Source: Pseudomaricurvus sp033283175 (GTDB taxonomy: Bacteria > Pseudomonadota > Gammaproteobacteria > Pseudomonadales > Cellvibrionaceae). Taken from it: a DNA stretch of 64,000 nt. The stretch is from the NCBI GenBank assembly GCA_033283175.1, contig JAWMQM010000004.1, positions 1-64,000 on the forward strand, written 5' to 3'. The position numbers and the translations under genes were made by a program. Within the stretch, counting starts at the first letter, position 1; each line of letters opens with the position of its first letter. Below, one piece after another: positions 44,901-52,635 of the stretch. The notes beneath the pieces were generated by a model. The model did no database searches and had not been told where the DNA came from. It was given only the letters and a program-made list of their open reading frames with translations.

Positions 44901-47057
44901 CTCAGGATCAATCAGGCCGTAGGCCGCCTGCTGCACCCGGTCGTGCTGAAAGCGATAGCCGGGGTTCAGGTTGAGTTCGTCGCACTCGTTATCCTGCAAA
45001 TTCCCACCGACCAGGCGGTATTCGCTGTGCAGTGGCAGAATCGTGTGCTGCTTCAGCGCCGGCAGCAATACCGCCGCTGTTTCCTCTGTCGAGTGTTCGT
45101 AAATGGTGGCCAGCGTGTACAGATCAAAAGTACCGCCGATGCAGGCCGCCAATTGCAGCGCCTGCTGTGTCTCTGCCGGCAGGCGACGCAGGCTCGCCAT
45201 CATAAATTCGACGACGTCGTTGCTCATGCCCGACCAGCGCGCTGCAGCCGGCTCCCAGTGCCAGCGACCGCTCTCCGGGTCCGGCGTAATCGCGCCCTGC
45301 TTGTGCAGCTGGCGCAACAGCTCGTTGGTAAAGAAGGGGTTGCCCTGTGCCTTGTCGTAGAGCATGTCGCTTAACGGGCGCATCTCCTCCAGGCTACCAC
45401 AAAGGGCATCGGCCACCAGTTGGGCGACGGCAGAACGTTCGAGTGGGCCGACGGGTAACTGACGTATATTTTTCTGCGCCTGCAGATCATCCAGCAACAG
45501 CCGCAACGGGTGCCCGGCACCGACTTCGTTGCTGCGATAAGCGCCGATCAACAACAGGTGTGTCAGCTCGCGCGAGGTCACCAGACGATGCAACAACTCC
45601 AGCGTCGGCACATCGCTCCATTGCAAATCGTCGAGAAACAGCACCACCGGATGCCCTTCTGCGGCGAAGACACGCAGAAAAGCGGTGAGCACCAGGTGCA
45701 GGCGATTGCGCTCCTCCGCCGGAGGCAAGGCGACCACGGCCGGCTGTGTACCGATGATCAGCTCCAGCTCCGGCACCAGATTGATCACCAGTCGGGCGTT
45801 GGGTGCCAGCGCCTCCTGCAGGCGCTGGCGCCACCCGGCCAGTGACGCTTCCGGCTCCGCCAGTATCTGCTGCACCAATCCACGAAACGTCGCCGCCAGC
45901 GCGGTATAGGCGTCGCCCTGCTGAAACTGGTCAAACTTGCCCTGCACAAAAAAGCCGCGCTCGCGCACCAGCGGGCGATCAATCTCATTCACCAGCGCCG
46001 ATTTACCGACGCCGGAATAACCGTGCACCAGACAAAACTCTGTAGCACCAGCCACCACCGTCTCAAACAGCCCCAGCAGTTCACGTAGCTCGCCATCGCG
46101 ACCGTACAGCTGCTGCGGCACCAGAAATTTTTGTACTTGGTCATGTCGCCCCGGCACAAACAGCTCCGGCGTGCGTCCGGCAGCCACAGCGTCAGCGCAG
46201 GCATTCAAATCGTGCAGCAGCCCCCGTGCACTCTGGTAACGTGCCTCCGGACTTTTCGCCAACAGGCGCAACACCACCGCAGATAGCGCCTCCGGCACAT
46301 GCGGCGCCAACTCGTGTGGCGATGACGGCAGACGACTGATGTGACTGTGCACCCACTCCAGCAACGTCTCCGCCTGAAAGGGCGAACGCCCGGTGAGCAG
46401 CTCAAACAGCAGGATGCCAAGGGAGTAGTAATCGGAGCGGTAATCCAGGTCGCGGTTCATACGCCCGGTCTGTTCCGGCGAGATGTAACCCGGGGCCCCT
46501 TCAAGACGTCGTGACATCTGCAGGGCCTGACGCTCCTGGTCCAGCTCGGAGGCAATGCCAAAACCGGCCACAGCCAGGCGCCCGGTCAAGGGCTCGTAGA
46601 GAATGTGCTCGGGCATCAGCGCCTTGTGCACCAGATCGTGGCTGTGCACGCCGTCCAGCGCGCGCACCAGACGCAGTGCGATATCCAGTACGGTGCCCAA
46701 CGGCAAGCCTGCGCCGCCGCTGTATTCCAGCCGGGTGCGCAGGGTGCCTTCGAACAGCTCCCCCACCAACGCCAGGTTGCCGCTGCCGTGGGCCACGGTG
46801 GCAAAAACCTGCCGCACCCCGTCAATCCCGGCGAGGCGTTGGGCAATGGCAGCCTCACGCCGGATCGCCGCCACCTGCTGGCGCTCCGGGTATTGCGTAT
46901 CGAGGGTTTCAATCGCCACTTCAGCGCCATCCACCAGGCGACACGCACGATAGACCACACGCCCCTCCAGGCGGTAGAGCAGTTCTTCAATACGGTAGCC
47001 GGGCACCTGCACCCCGGCCCGCTCTATAAAGCTTGGTGTGGTCACGTCGGAGGGCAT
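41952..47057 (-). CDS. Pseudokinase-NTPase-GAF-GGDEF signalling protein
   Basis: A 1701-residue protein. Residues 20-270 form a Ser/Thr-kinase-like domain with all three catalytic residues lost: VAIE (Lys to Glu50), HKALMPEH (HRD to HKA) and AGFG (DFG to GFG). Residues 315-600 are an AAA_16-type NTPase with intact Walker A (GYSGVGKS, 346-353) and Walker B (VVLFLDDLQW). A long helical, TPR-like middle follows. A GAF domain lies around 1350-1510 (SVLCVPLRREGVEGVLYMEN), then a short coiled coil and a C-terminal diguanylate cyclase with GGEEF near 1612. A product-inhibition RPAD site lies five residues before it. Cyclic-di-GMP output is predicted. ATG 47057 is used since the longer frame enters the upstream gene. 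Confidence 0.93.
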   Translation of the reverse strand: MPSDVTTPSFIERAGVQVPGYRIEELLYRLEGRVVYRACRLVDGAEVAIETLDTQYPERQQVAAIRREAAIAQRLAGIDGVRQVFATVAHGSGNLALVGELFEGTLRTRLEYSGGAGLPLGTVLDIALRLVRALDGVHSHDLVHKALMPEHILYEPLTGRLAVAGFGIASELDQERQALQMSRRLEGAPGYISPEQTGRMNRDLDYRSDYYSLGILLFELLTGRSPFQAETLLEWVHSHISRLPSSPHELAPHVPEALSAVVLRLLAKSPEARYQSARGLLHDLNACADAVAAGRTPELFVPGRHDQVQKFLVPQQLYGRDGELRELLGLFETVVAGATEFCLVHGYSGVGKSALVNEIDRPLVRERGFFVQGKFDQFQQGDAYTALAATFRGLVQQILAEPEASLAGWRQRLQEALAPNARLVINLVPELELIIGTQPAVVALPPAEERNRLHLVLTAFLRVFAAEGHPVVLFLDDLQWSDVPTLELLHRLVTSRELTHLLLIGAYRSNEVGAGHPLRLLLDDLQAQKNIRQLPVGPLERSAVAQLVADALCGSLEEMRPLSDMLYDKAQGNPFFTNELLRQLHKQGAITPDPESGRWHWEPAAARWSGMSNDVVEFMMASLRRLPAETQQALQLAACIGGTFDLYTLATIYEHSTEETAAVLLPALKQHTILPLHSEYRLVGGNLQDNECDELNLNPGYRFQHDRVQQAAYGLIDPERLPEVHLSMGRLLYADAGEAALNERLIDIVGHFNEGRVLMVDAGERQQLAQLNLSAAIRARHSAAFEAAFTYLCVAQELLPDDPWQQQPQFMSALAAEIQQCAYLTNRTEEAEQWIEILLTHAATDLERSNILVTRTRQYATLGRMDDSIGAAIEGLRLLGVRFTDQPTLEDIAEERRLVLANLGGRRIEDLVDAPLVEDEATLTAMRLLMEIFAAAFLSGSGNIFPYLVLKSANFSLQHGNCPESAFAYAAYGMLLCGELDEPALGFEYARVGLAINERLDDLTLRARVIYVYAMFVHHWSRHWSSLTPWFRKGIEAGYQSGDLLYLAYSAQDCVIWDPTLDLQSAERLHAEHLEIVRECAYQDSLDSGTLFLQLQRNLMGLTDGLCSLSDDTFDVQQCLAGMRQRGFMTGIANYHIYSAEICQLYGHNEQALEHVRAQDKLIKSAMSLPQLVRFYVVACLTLATSHAEMPVAEQQVTRARMEYDLSRIRHWADNCPENFLHLQYLMEAELARLDGNNDLALDRFDAAIDAARNSGFLRDEATANERAARHLLALGRQRSAEGYLRAAHRVYDRWGARRKVAHLEQEFPVLREMLAGSGISVLGDTRGDLDLASVMKASREISGEIVLDRLLKTTVAILLENAGGQWGCLVVRQEGRLRVAASKLPGESAPSIVLPGHSMVPMLEGGQLPLPVTLISQVLHSGEALVLRDACREGQFVQDPYMLKAKPRSVLCVPLRREGVEGVLYMENNLASDIFTRDRLEVIRLLAAQASVAMENAQLYEQVQDHSRLLEEKVAERTARLEQLNRELQSLVDRDGLTGVANRRKGDIYLQEVWVRLRREQRPLSVIMLDVDHFKAYNDTYGHQAGDDCLKVVAQAVVSELHRPADLVARYGGEEFMLILPDTDAEGVKQIGEKVRSTIETLAIAHQHSSVGEVVTISAGAASVIPQQDGGVAQLLRDADLALYQAKREGRNRVLHAAQS

Positions 47058-47070
47058 GGTGGCAGGGGCA

Positions 47071-47799
47071 TCAGATACCGAACAGACGACTGAAAGTAGC
47101 CCGGTAGTCCGCCTGCGCGCTGTCGAGCAGCGGCTCACCATGGCCACACAACGCGTGGCTGAACGGGATCTCAGCGAGACGCACAAAATCCCCGGCGGCG
47201 GGCTCCGCCGCCTGCATCCATACCGGGCCGATGTTGGCCGGGGTAAAAAAACCCACCTGCTGCATCAATTCGCTCGACGCAGCGGAGAAAAACCGGTCCG
47301 GCGCCAGCCAGTTCTGCAGCGCGTCACAGGCGATGGCGATACCACCGTCGCACTTGAGGATCACAATAGCTTCGGGGATTTTCGTGGTCTGAAAGACAAA
47401 CAATCCGGCATCGGTGAGCGGCAGTGAGTCGGGCGCAAGCGTGTGTGTCGCCTGCAGGCCGCTCTCGTGGGTCATGTCCGGCAGCGCCCAGTAGTTGGCC
47501 TGATAGCGATCCACGTAAAAGGGGTCATCGCGACCGTGCAGCGCACCGAGACGCACCACATCCGTCACCCGGCCCAGAGTGTCCAACCCGGCCAAAGCCT
47601 CGTCCGTCAGGCGCACGCTGTTGAGAATAATCAGTCGCTCGCCTTCGCGCACAATGGTCATGTTGCGGCTGAAAGCCCAATCCATGCCCTGCAACACTGT
47701 CTCCATAGCGCCGGTGACAAAAAAGACGTTGGGGAAGATCTCCTCAATGGGCCCGTTCCCCAGTGCCCGGGGAAATTGTGCCGCGGATAAGCAATCCAT
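47071..47799 (-). CDS. Metallo-beta-lactamase-fold-like protein, degenerate site
   Basis: A 242-residue protein with the beta-rich layout of MBL-fold proteins (IFPNVFFVTG; MTIVREGERLIILNSVRL; IPEAIVILKCDGGIAIACDAL; HALCGHGEPLL). The usual HxHxDH metal motif is not found; the equivalent segment reads LHGRDDP. It resembles DUF4336-type proteins. ATG 47799 has GAGAG 8 bases upstream; a GTG at 47814 overlapping the previous stop is also possible. It lies 13 bases before the giant signalling gene. Confidence 0.72.
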   Translation of the reverse strand: MDCLSAAQFPRALGNGPIEEIFPNVFFVTGAMETVLQGMDWAFSRNMTIVREGERLIILNSVRLTDEALAGLDTLGRVTDVVRLGALHGRDDPFYVDRYQANYWALPDMTHESGLQATHTLAPDSLPLTDAGLFVFQTTKIPEAIVILKCDGGIAIACDALQNWLAPDRFFSAASSELMQQVGFFTPANIGPVWMQAAEPAAGDFVRLAEIPFSHALCGHGEPLLDSAQADYRATFSRLFGI

Positions 47800-47810
47800 A
47801 GCTGTAGCTC

Positions 47811-48608
47811 TCACTGCTGGTCGTAATCGAAGCAGCCCACATAGCGATACTCCCGTGCGTACTCATTCAGGTAAGCGTTGAGGTAATTGCGCTGGGCCTC
47901 ATTGAAGCGTCCGTGCCGGATGTCGTCCATGGATTCACTGCCGTCGCTGCTGTTTAAGCGCTTGAGGTGAAACAGCGTCATGTCGCGGCGGCCAAAAAAA
48001 CTTTTCAGGTATTCGTGCAGGGCGCGCGCCCCGGACATATCAAACACAGAGCCCCACAAGGCGGTATACATCGGCTCGGCGGCCAGTGTATCCGCCGTAA
48101 AACTGGGAAACTCCCCTGCCGGGGGCGCAAAGGGAGGATACACCTCCTGCTCGTGCAGGGGCTGCGCCATCAGATCCCGAACATAGGTCTCGTCCAGCCC
48201 GGCCGCGCGGGCGCCACTCACGAGGATATCCAGGTAGCGGCTGCTGGGACGGCAGGACTCTTCGATAAATAATGGCATGCCTACGTAGGTATAGGCGCTG
48301 ACGCGTTCGCCCGACTCGGTCTCCACCTCGACCCGGATACGGTCGTAACCGTGGCCGCAGGCTTCGGTGGCATCCAGCGGGGCCAGTGACTCGTCAGGAC
48401 AGGTATAGAGAACACCCAGGACCCGATCCCGCGGGTTATCCGACGGTTCCACATTGGCCACGCCACCTTCGTGACGGAAAAAGTGCTGCACGTTGAAGCG
48501 CAACCGCCAGCCATACAACACGGCCCGGCGTGCGGACAGCGGCTCCACCCCTTTGGCCCGTAGTGACGTGATGCTCAGATTGGAGCCAAAACCAAAATAG
48601 TGAAACAT
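47811..48608 (-). CDS. Gamma-glutamylcyclotransferase-like protein
   Basis: A 265-residue protein starting MFHYFGFGSNLS, the substrate-binding loop of GGCT/AIG2-type cyclotransferases, followed by the barrel (VLGVLYTCPD; YDRIRVEVET; SAYTYVGMP) and a conserved-looking FIEESCRPSSRYLDI. A C-terminal extension of about 100 residues is unusual for the family. It would release 5-oxoproline from gamma-glutamyl compounds. ATG 48608 is chosen because homology starts there. First gene of an operon with the MBL-like and pseudokinase-GGDEF genes. Confidence 0.85.
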   Translation of the reverse strand: MFHYFGFGSNLSITSLRAKGVEPLSARRAVLYGWRLRFNVQHFFRHEGGVANVEPSDNPRDRVLGVLYTCPDESLAPLDATEACGHGYDRIRVEVETESGERVSAYTYVGMPLFIEESCRPSSRYLDILVSGARAAGLDETYVRDLMAQPLHEQEVYPPFAPPAGEFPSFTADTLAAEPMYTALWGSVFDMSGARALHEYLKSFFGRRDMTLFHLKRLNSSDGSESMDDIRHGRFNEAQRNYLNAYLNEYAREYRYVGCFDYDQQ

Positions 48609-48737
48609 AGCGCGGGCCTGCAGCCCCCTTACCCACAAGGGGTTAACAATACCCGTATTATTCGCAAAATCAACAGGTTGCAGCTCGCCCGGCAAGTCAC
48701 ATCGGCACACCAGAACCCGTTTTGCCAGAGGCTATCA

Positions 48738-48797
48738 GAGTGCCATCAGCGGATTAAGAGCCATCAGCACAAATTGAGAGCCGTCAGCACAAATTGA
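48738..48797. repeat. 20-base tandem repeat
   Basis: Two near-identical units, GAGCCATCAGCACAAATTGA (48758-48777) and GAGCCGTCAGCACAAATTGA (48778-48797). A degenerate third unit lies just before (48738-48757) and a fragment after. They lie in the 425-base gap upstream of the GGCT-like gene. Confidence 0.85.
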
Positions 48798-48896
48798 GAG
48801 CCCCCCAGCGAGAGATCAGTAGCAAGCCTGCTGAATCGAACGGGGTATGACTGACTAAACAGCGGGAAATATTGGGGATCGATACCACACCCGAAG

Positions 48897-48978
48897 GATC
48901 GCGCGGGGGACCGCGCTCCTACGAGAGAAGTGCTCTGTGTCGCGGAGTTGCCGTAGGAGCGCGGTCCCCCGCGCGATC
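48897..48978. repeat. REP-like inverted repeat, copy 1
   Basis: 27-base arms (48897-48923 and 48952-48978), perfect inverted copies of GATCGCGCGGGGGACCGCGC followed by TCCTACG, around a 28-base centre. A related element with co-varying bases lies at 52500-52550. REP-like elements of this kind are mobilised by Y1 (RAYT) transposases. With 48738-48797 it fills most of the gene-free gap 48609-49033. Confidence 0.85.
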
Positions 48979-49033
48979 TTTTTCTCTCCAACGGAGCGAG
49001 ATAGCCACAACACTCGCCCATACAAACAACACA

Positions 49034-50140
49034 TCACCCAGACACCATATCCGCCGCCACCCGGGCCGCGGCCTGCAGCGCCCCCTCAAGATAGCCACCA
49101 TAACGATGGTCGGTCTCGGTGGCGCCGAACCAGAGCCTCTCCCCCCAGTGATCCAACCGCAGCCAGGGGTGGCCGTAGCTGGGGTGCTCGGTAGGCACAT
49201 CGGCATCGGCCGGTACCGCGGAGGATGGCTCCTGAAACCAGTCCAGCAGGTGAACCGCCACCGGTTCAGCTGCAGCCGGGCCATACAACTCCTGCAGCTG
49301 GCTGATCACCGCCTCTTCCAGCCGTGCCCGGTGTTCCGCCCGCACCGCCGCCGGCAAGGCAAAGAAACCACCCAACGCTGCACGACCGGGATCAGTGCCG
49401 TTACCCACATCGCAGGCATCAAAGATCTCCCCCAATACGGCGCCCGGGTACTGGCCATAACCGTTGCCGGAAAGCCCCTGCTCACGCCAGAAAGGTCGCT
49501 CGTACTCCACAATCACCTTGGCCTGCCCCGCCATCCAGGTCGGGGTAGCGGCAAACATCTGCTGCAGCCGGTCATCCAGCGCGGGCTCAAACACCACCTG
49601 CTGTTGCAACAGTCGTGGCGGCAGGCACAACACCACCCTGCGGGCCAGCTGCACCACCGGCTCACCCCGATGCTCGAAGGTCAACGCCACCCCATCGTCC
49701 TGTTGCTGTACCTGCAGCAAACGATGCTCGAGATGAACCTGTCCCGGGGACAGCTGTTCAGCCAGCACATCGATCAGCCGCTGCGCGCCACCGCGAATGC
49801 GGTAGGCACCACTGTAGGCCTGGGGATCGGGAATCCGCAGTGGCTCCTGACCCACCTCCGACTGAAACAGGGCACGACCATACTGATACTGGGGAAACAA
49901 CTGCAGGTCATAGCGGCGGATAAGCTCCCGCAGCAGCGGCTGATCCCCCGGCCACACCCAGGTAGGGCCCAGGTCGAAGCGGGTTTCGGGATCAGGTCCA
50001 GTGGCCGGAGTGCTGAGAATGCGTCCACCGAGCCGCGACCGGGCCTCGAACACACCTATGGAGTAAGTGCCCGCTTCCAGCAAACGGCCTGCCAGGGCCA
50101 ACCCCGACAGCCCGCCGCCAATAATCGCTACATCCAGCAT
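49034..50140 (-). CDS. Flavin-dependent amine oxidase
   Basis: A 368-residue FAD oxidoreductase. It has the dinucleotide motif VAIIGGGLSGLALAGRLLE at residues 4-22, the acidic FEARSRLGGRI that follows, and a C-terminal FAD segment around LWFGATETDHRYGGYLEGAL. This is the monoamine-oxidase/protoporphyrinogen-oxidase-like layout. ATG 50140 (MLDVAII) and an ATG six bases upstream are both possible. The gene overlaps the end of the upstream unknown gene, so the two are coupled. The substrate is unknown. Confidence 0.9.
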   Translation of the reverse strand: MLDVAIIGGGLSGLALAGRLLEAGTYSIGVFEARSRLGGRILSTPATGPDPETRFDLGPTWVWPGDQPLLRELIRRYDLQLFPQYQYGRALFQSEVGQEPLRIPDPQAYSGAYRIRGGAQRLIDVLAEQLSPGQVHLEHRLLQVQQQDDGVALTFEHRGEPVVQLARRVVLCLPPRLLQQQVVFEPALDDRLQQMFAATPTWMAGQAKVIVEYERPFWREQGLSGNGYGQYPGAVLGEIFDACDVGNGTDPGRAALGGFFALPAAVRAEHRARLEEAVISQLQELYGPAAAEPVAVHLLDWFQEPSSAVPADADVPTEHPSYGHPWLRLDHWGERLWFGATETDHRYGGYLEGALQAAARVAADMVSG

Positions 50141-51030
50141 AAGCACTCCTCAGTATTGCTGCCCCACTCCGGCAATATCCAACCTTCATGTCCCACCGTG
50201 GGCAATATCAGTTTACGGCGAGTGATCTGCCAGCCGCCATCGTCCGGTTCGGCGCGCATACTCCAGCCCCAACTTACCGGTGCCGCCGCCGGCACCCAGA
50301 TGGACTCCCCGGGCCTGTCGCTCAACGGCCGCTCGAGAAAATAGCTGGTGAACTGCTCCAGCACCGTCACGCTCTGCACCAGCTGCCCCTCCGCCTCAAT
50401 GGGCAGGCGCTGGGAGATACGATAATCAAAACAGTAGTCGCGACTCTCTCCCACCGGCTGCCAGGGGGTCTGCTGACGTACCACCGTGGGCTCCTCACCC
50501 GGTTCCAGATAGAGCACCGGCTCCTCACCAGTGTTCAGGATCTCCCGTCGCGAGCCATCCGCCAGGGTGAGGAAACGCTGTGACTCCACCAGCCGGATCT
50601 CCCCCAGGCGGGCAGCGAAATCCTTGCTGCGATAGTGCAGCGGAAACTCTGCCTTTACCGTCAGCCAGTGGGTATTACGCACGCTGTAGATCTCCGGCCC
50701 AAGCAAGGTGGGATTCTGCAACTGCAGGCTGTTGCTGGCCACGCCGTTGTCGCGGTCACCGGCCGGCATGGCATCCCAGTCCCACAAAAACACCGGCTCA
50801 ACGCCACCGGCAGGCAATACCCGCCCGGCACTGACGCTATAGTCGAGCCCACCCACCAGTCCCGCGGGTCGTGCCTGCGTTAACTGCGAGGCCGGGTAGG
50901 CCAGCCCCCGCACCAGCGACGGGGTTTTGCTCTTCGCGGCCGGGCGGACGCTATCAGATGCTGCGGTATCGGTTTTCACCAGCCGCAGCTGGTTGGTTTT
51001 GGCGGAAATGGGAAACGGGGGGCGTGACAT
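50128..51030 (-). CDS. Protein of unknown function coupled to amine oxidase
   Basis: A 300-residue soluble protein beginning MSRPPFPISAKTNQLRLVK, without signal peptide. It is rich in W, E and beta-prone segments (WLTVKAEFPLHYRSKDFAAR; REILNTGEEPVLYLEPGEEP; WGWSMRAEPDDGGWQITRR) and ends in TEECLCWM with a CxC motif. No family recognised. ATG 51030 is chosen since the upstream frame is low-complexity and overlaps a region rich in repeats. It overlaps the amine oxidase start by 13-19 bases. Confidence 0.75.
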   Translation of the reverse strand: MSRPPFPISAKTNQLRLVKTDTAASDSVRPAAKSKTPSLVRGLAYPASQLTQARPAGLVGGLDYSVSAGRVLPAGGVEPVFLWDWDAMPAGDRDNGVASNSLQLQNPTLLGPEIYSVRNTHWLTVKAEFPLHYRSKDFAARLGEIRLVESQRFLTLADGSRREILNTGEEPVLYLEPGEEPTVVRQQTPWQPVGESRDYCFDYRISQRLPIEAEGQLVQSVTVLEQFTSYFLERPLSDRPGESIWVPAAAPVSWGWSMRAEPDDGGWQITRRKLILPTVGHEGWILPEWGSNTEECLCWM

Positions 51031-51413
51031 ATCTCTGGCTTGGCCTTTTCGGTTTTCAGTGTGGCTCTCGTTACAGCTCTCGTTGCCGGTCTCTGTCTGG
51101 CGACAAGTTGGTAAATCGCTCTCTGTCACCTGAGCTTCACAAACTGTGCCAGCCACCAGCGGTACCGCAGGGCGCGCCAACTCACCCTCCTGCCCTCAAT
51201 TTCCCCTCCCACTGTCGAACATACGACATCAAATGTCGTTCCACTTTGCAGGGGAAACGACAAGCCCAACCGGCACACACCACCTAAGTCACTGATTTAT
51301 TGAGTCTGTAAGGCGCGGCCGGAATATTGCACCGGTCCTTCCCAAAAGGCGCGCTCATCGAACAGATGGGCTTAAAAAGATGCCGTTATCCGTGATAGCC
51401 AAAAGTGATCGCC
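51031..51413. other. Gene-free divergent region with a 17-base inverted repeat
   Basis: No convincing gene in 383 bases. An inverted repeat ACGACAT-CAA-ATGTCGT lies at 51223-51239, with further GTCG/ACGAC half-sites at about 51214 and 51257. It could be an operator for either divergent gene. Confidence 0.5.
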
Positions 51414-51746
51414 ATGAAATACATCGAAGTTCTGCAGTACTGCCTGTCGCTGCCGGGCACCCGCAAGGAGAGCGAGACCGGACAGGGTCAACGCTTCACC
51501 CTGCTGGCCGGTGATGAACCCTTCGCCCTGTTCGAAACCGGCGCCCCCATCCAGTGGCAGTTCCTGGTCCGCGCCACCGAAGCGGATTGCGAGGAGCTCT
51601 ACGACCCGCCCCATATCCGCACCAGTGACCGCGGCCCCGGCCACTGGCTGGTAATACTGCGGGTGGAAAACTTTGACGATGAACGGCTGAAGGCGTTGAT
51701 CCTGTGGTCCTATGAGCAGGCTGTGGCTGCGGCCGATGCAGCGTGA
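51414..51746 (+). CDS. MmcQ/YjbR-family protein
   Basis: A 110-residue protein with the CyaY-like YjbR pattern: MKYIEVLQYCLSLPGTRKES at the N-terminus, FALFETGAPIQWQFLVRAT in the middle and LVILRVENFDDERLKALILWSYE at the end. YjbR proteins are small DNA-binding-like proteins of uncertain role. The ribosome site is weak; a GTG at 51405 is the alternative start. Confidence 0.85.
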   Translation: MKYIEVLQYCLSLPGTRKESETGQGQRFTLLAGDEPFALFETGAPIQWQFLVRATEADCEELYDPPHIRTSDRGPGHWLVILRVENFDDERLKALILWSYEQAVAAADAA

Positions 51747-52025
51747 TCTCAGCGTGCAGGGTTCGCGAACAAAATATCGCGAGCGCAGCGTGGTGACGAG
51801 GTGAGTGGCTGACACTCAGCAGCAGGAAGCGGGCGGGCCACTCCGGCTTACCACCAAGTAGGCGACAATGTGCCAAATATGGATTGCTTCGGCGCTGAAA
51901 AACGCGCCTCGCAATGACGGGGTGGAGTTTGTGATTGATGACACGCGGCGTAAGTGATGAGCGGTCATTGAAAGGGTTTGATACAGAGAGTCTTTAGGCA
52001 CTTCACAGAAGCGAGGAAAGTCACC

Positions 52026-52484
52026 ATGGCCAAGGTGCAAGTTATTGTCGGCAGCGTCTACGGCAACGCCAAATTCACCGCTGAAGCGGTCAGCGCCCTG
52101 CTGGGTAAATTGGGGCACGAGGCGGTCGCCAACGACGAAGCCATAGCCACCGACCTCACCCGCGACACCGACGAGATCCTGCTGATCTGCTGCTCCACCA
52201 CAGGCGATGGCGAAATCCCCCGCAACCTCCTGCCGGTCTTTTCCGCGCTGGATAACGAGCGCGTCGACCTCAGCGGCCGCCGCTACGGAGTGATTGCCCT
52301 GGGTGATCGCGGCTACTCCCGCTTTGCCCACGCCGGCCTGTTGCTGGAAGACGCCCTCTACCGCTGCGGCGCCAGACGTGTTGGCGACGTACTCACCATC
52401 GACGCCCGCGCCGATGCCAATGCACCGCTGAAAGCCGCGCTGTGGTCGAAGGACTGGATTGAAGCGTTTGAGGTCTGTGCTTGA
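52026..52484 (+). CDS. mioC: MioC-like flavodoxin-domain protein
   Basis: A 152-residue short-chain flavodoxin. The FMN phosphate loop is GSVYGNAKFTAEAV (residues 9-22), and CSTTGDGEIPRNLL and ALGDRGYSRFAHAG form the isoalloxazine loops. MioC supports biotin synthase in E. coli, but other MioC/YqcA-like electron carriers look alike. AGGAAAG precedes ATG 52026. A strong REP-like hairpin with T-run follows the stop. Confidence 0.88.
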   Translation: MAKVQVIVGSVYGNAKFTAEAVSALLGKLGHEAVANDEAIATDLTRDTDEILLICCSTTGDGEIPRNLLPVFSALDNERVDLSGRRYGVIALGDRGYSRFAHAGLLLEDALYRCGARRVGDVLTIDARADANAPLKAALWSKDWIEAFEVCA

Positions 52485-52499
52485 TCTTTAACACACATA

Positions 52500-52550
52500 A
52501 TCGCCCGGGGGACCGGGCTCCTACCGTAGGAGCCCGGTCCCCCGGGCGAT
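52500..52550 (+). terminator. REP-like hairpin, copy 2, acting as terminator
   Basis: 25-base perfect arms (52500-52524 and 52526-52550) with a single central C, followed by CTTTTCT. It starts 16 bases after the mioC-like stop. Compared with the copy at 48897 the core changes from CGCG to CCCG on one arm and the matching base on the other, so pairing is kept. Confidence 0.85.
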
Positions 52551-52635
52551 CTTTTCTGACCAGACACCCGATTGCCGATGCTCACCCGACCTGATTGCAG
52601 ATTATCACCCCAACCGACATCCCAAGCTGTGCGGA

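Noticed and set aside
48738..48978. Possible CRISPR array
   Set aside because: The 20-base units are directly adjacent without unique spacers, and no cas genes are near; they are tandem and REP-like repeats.
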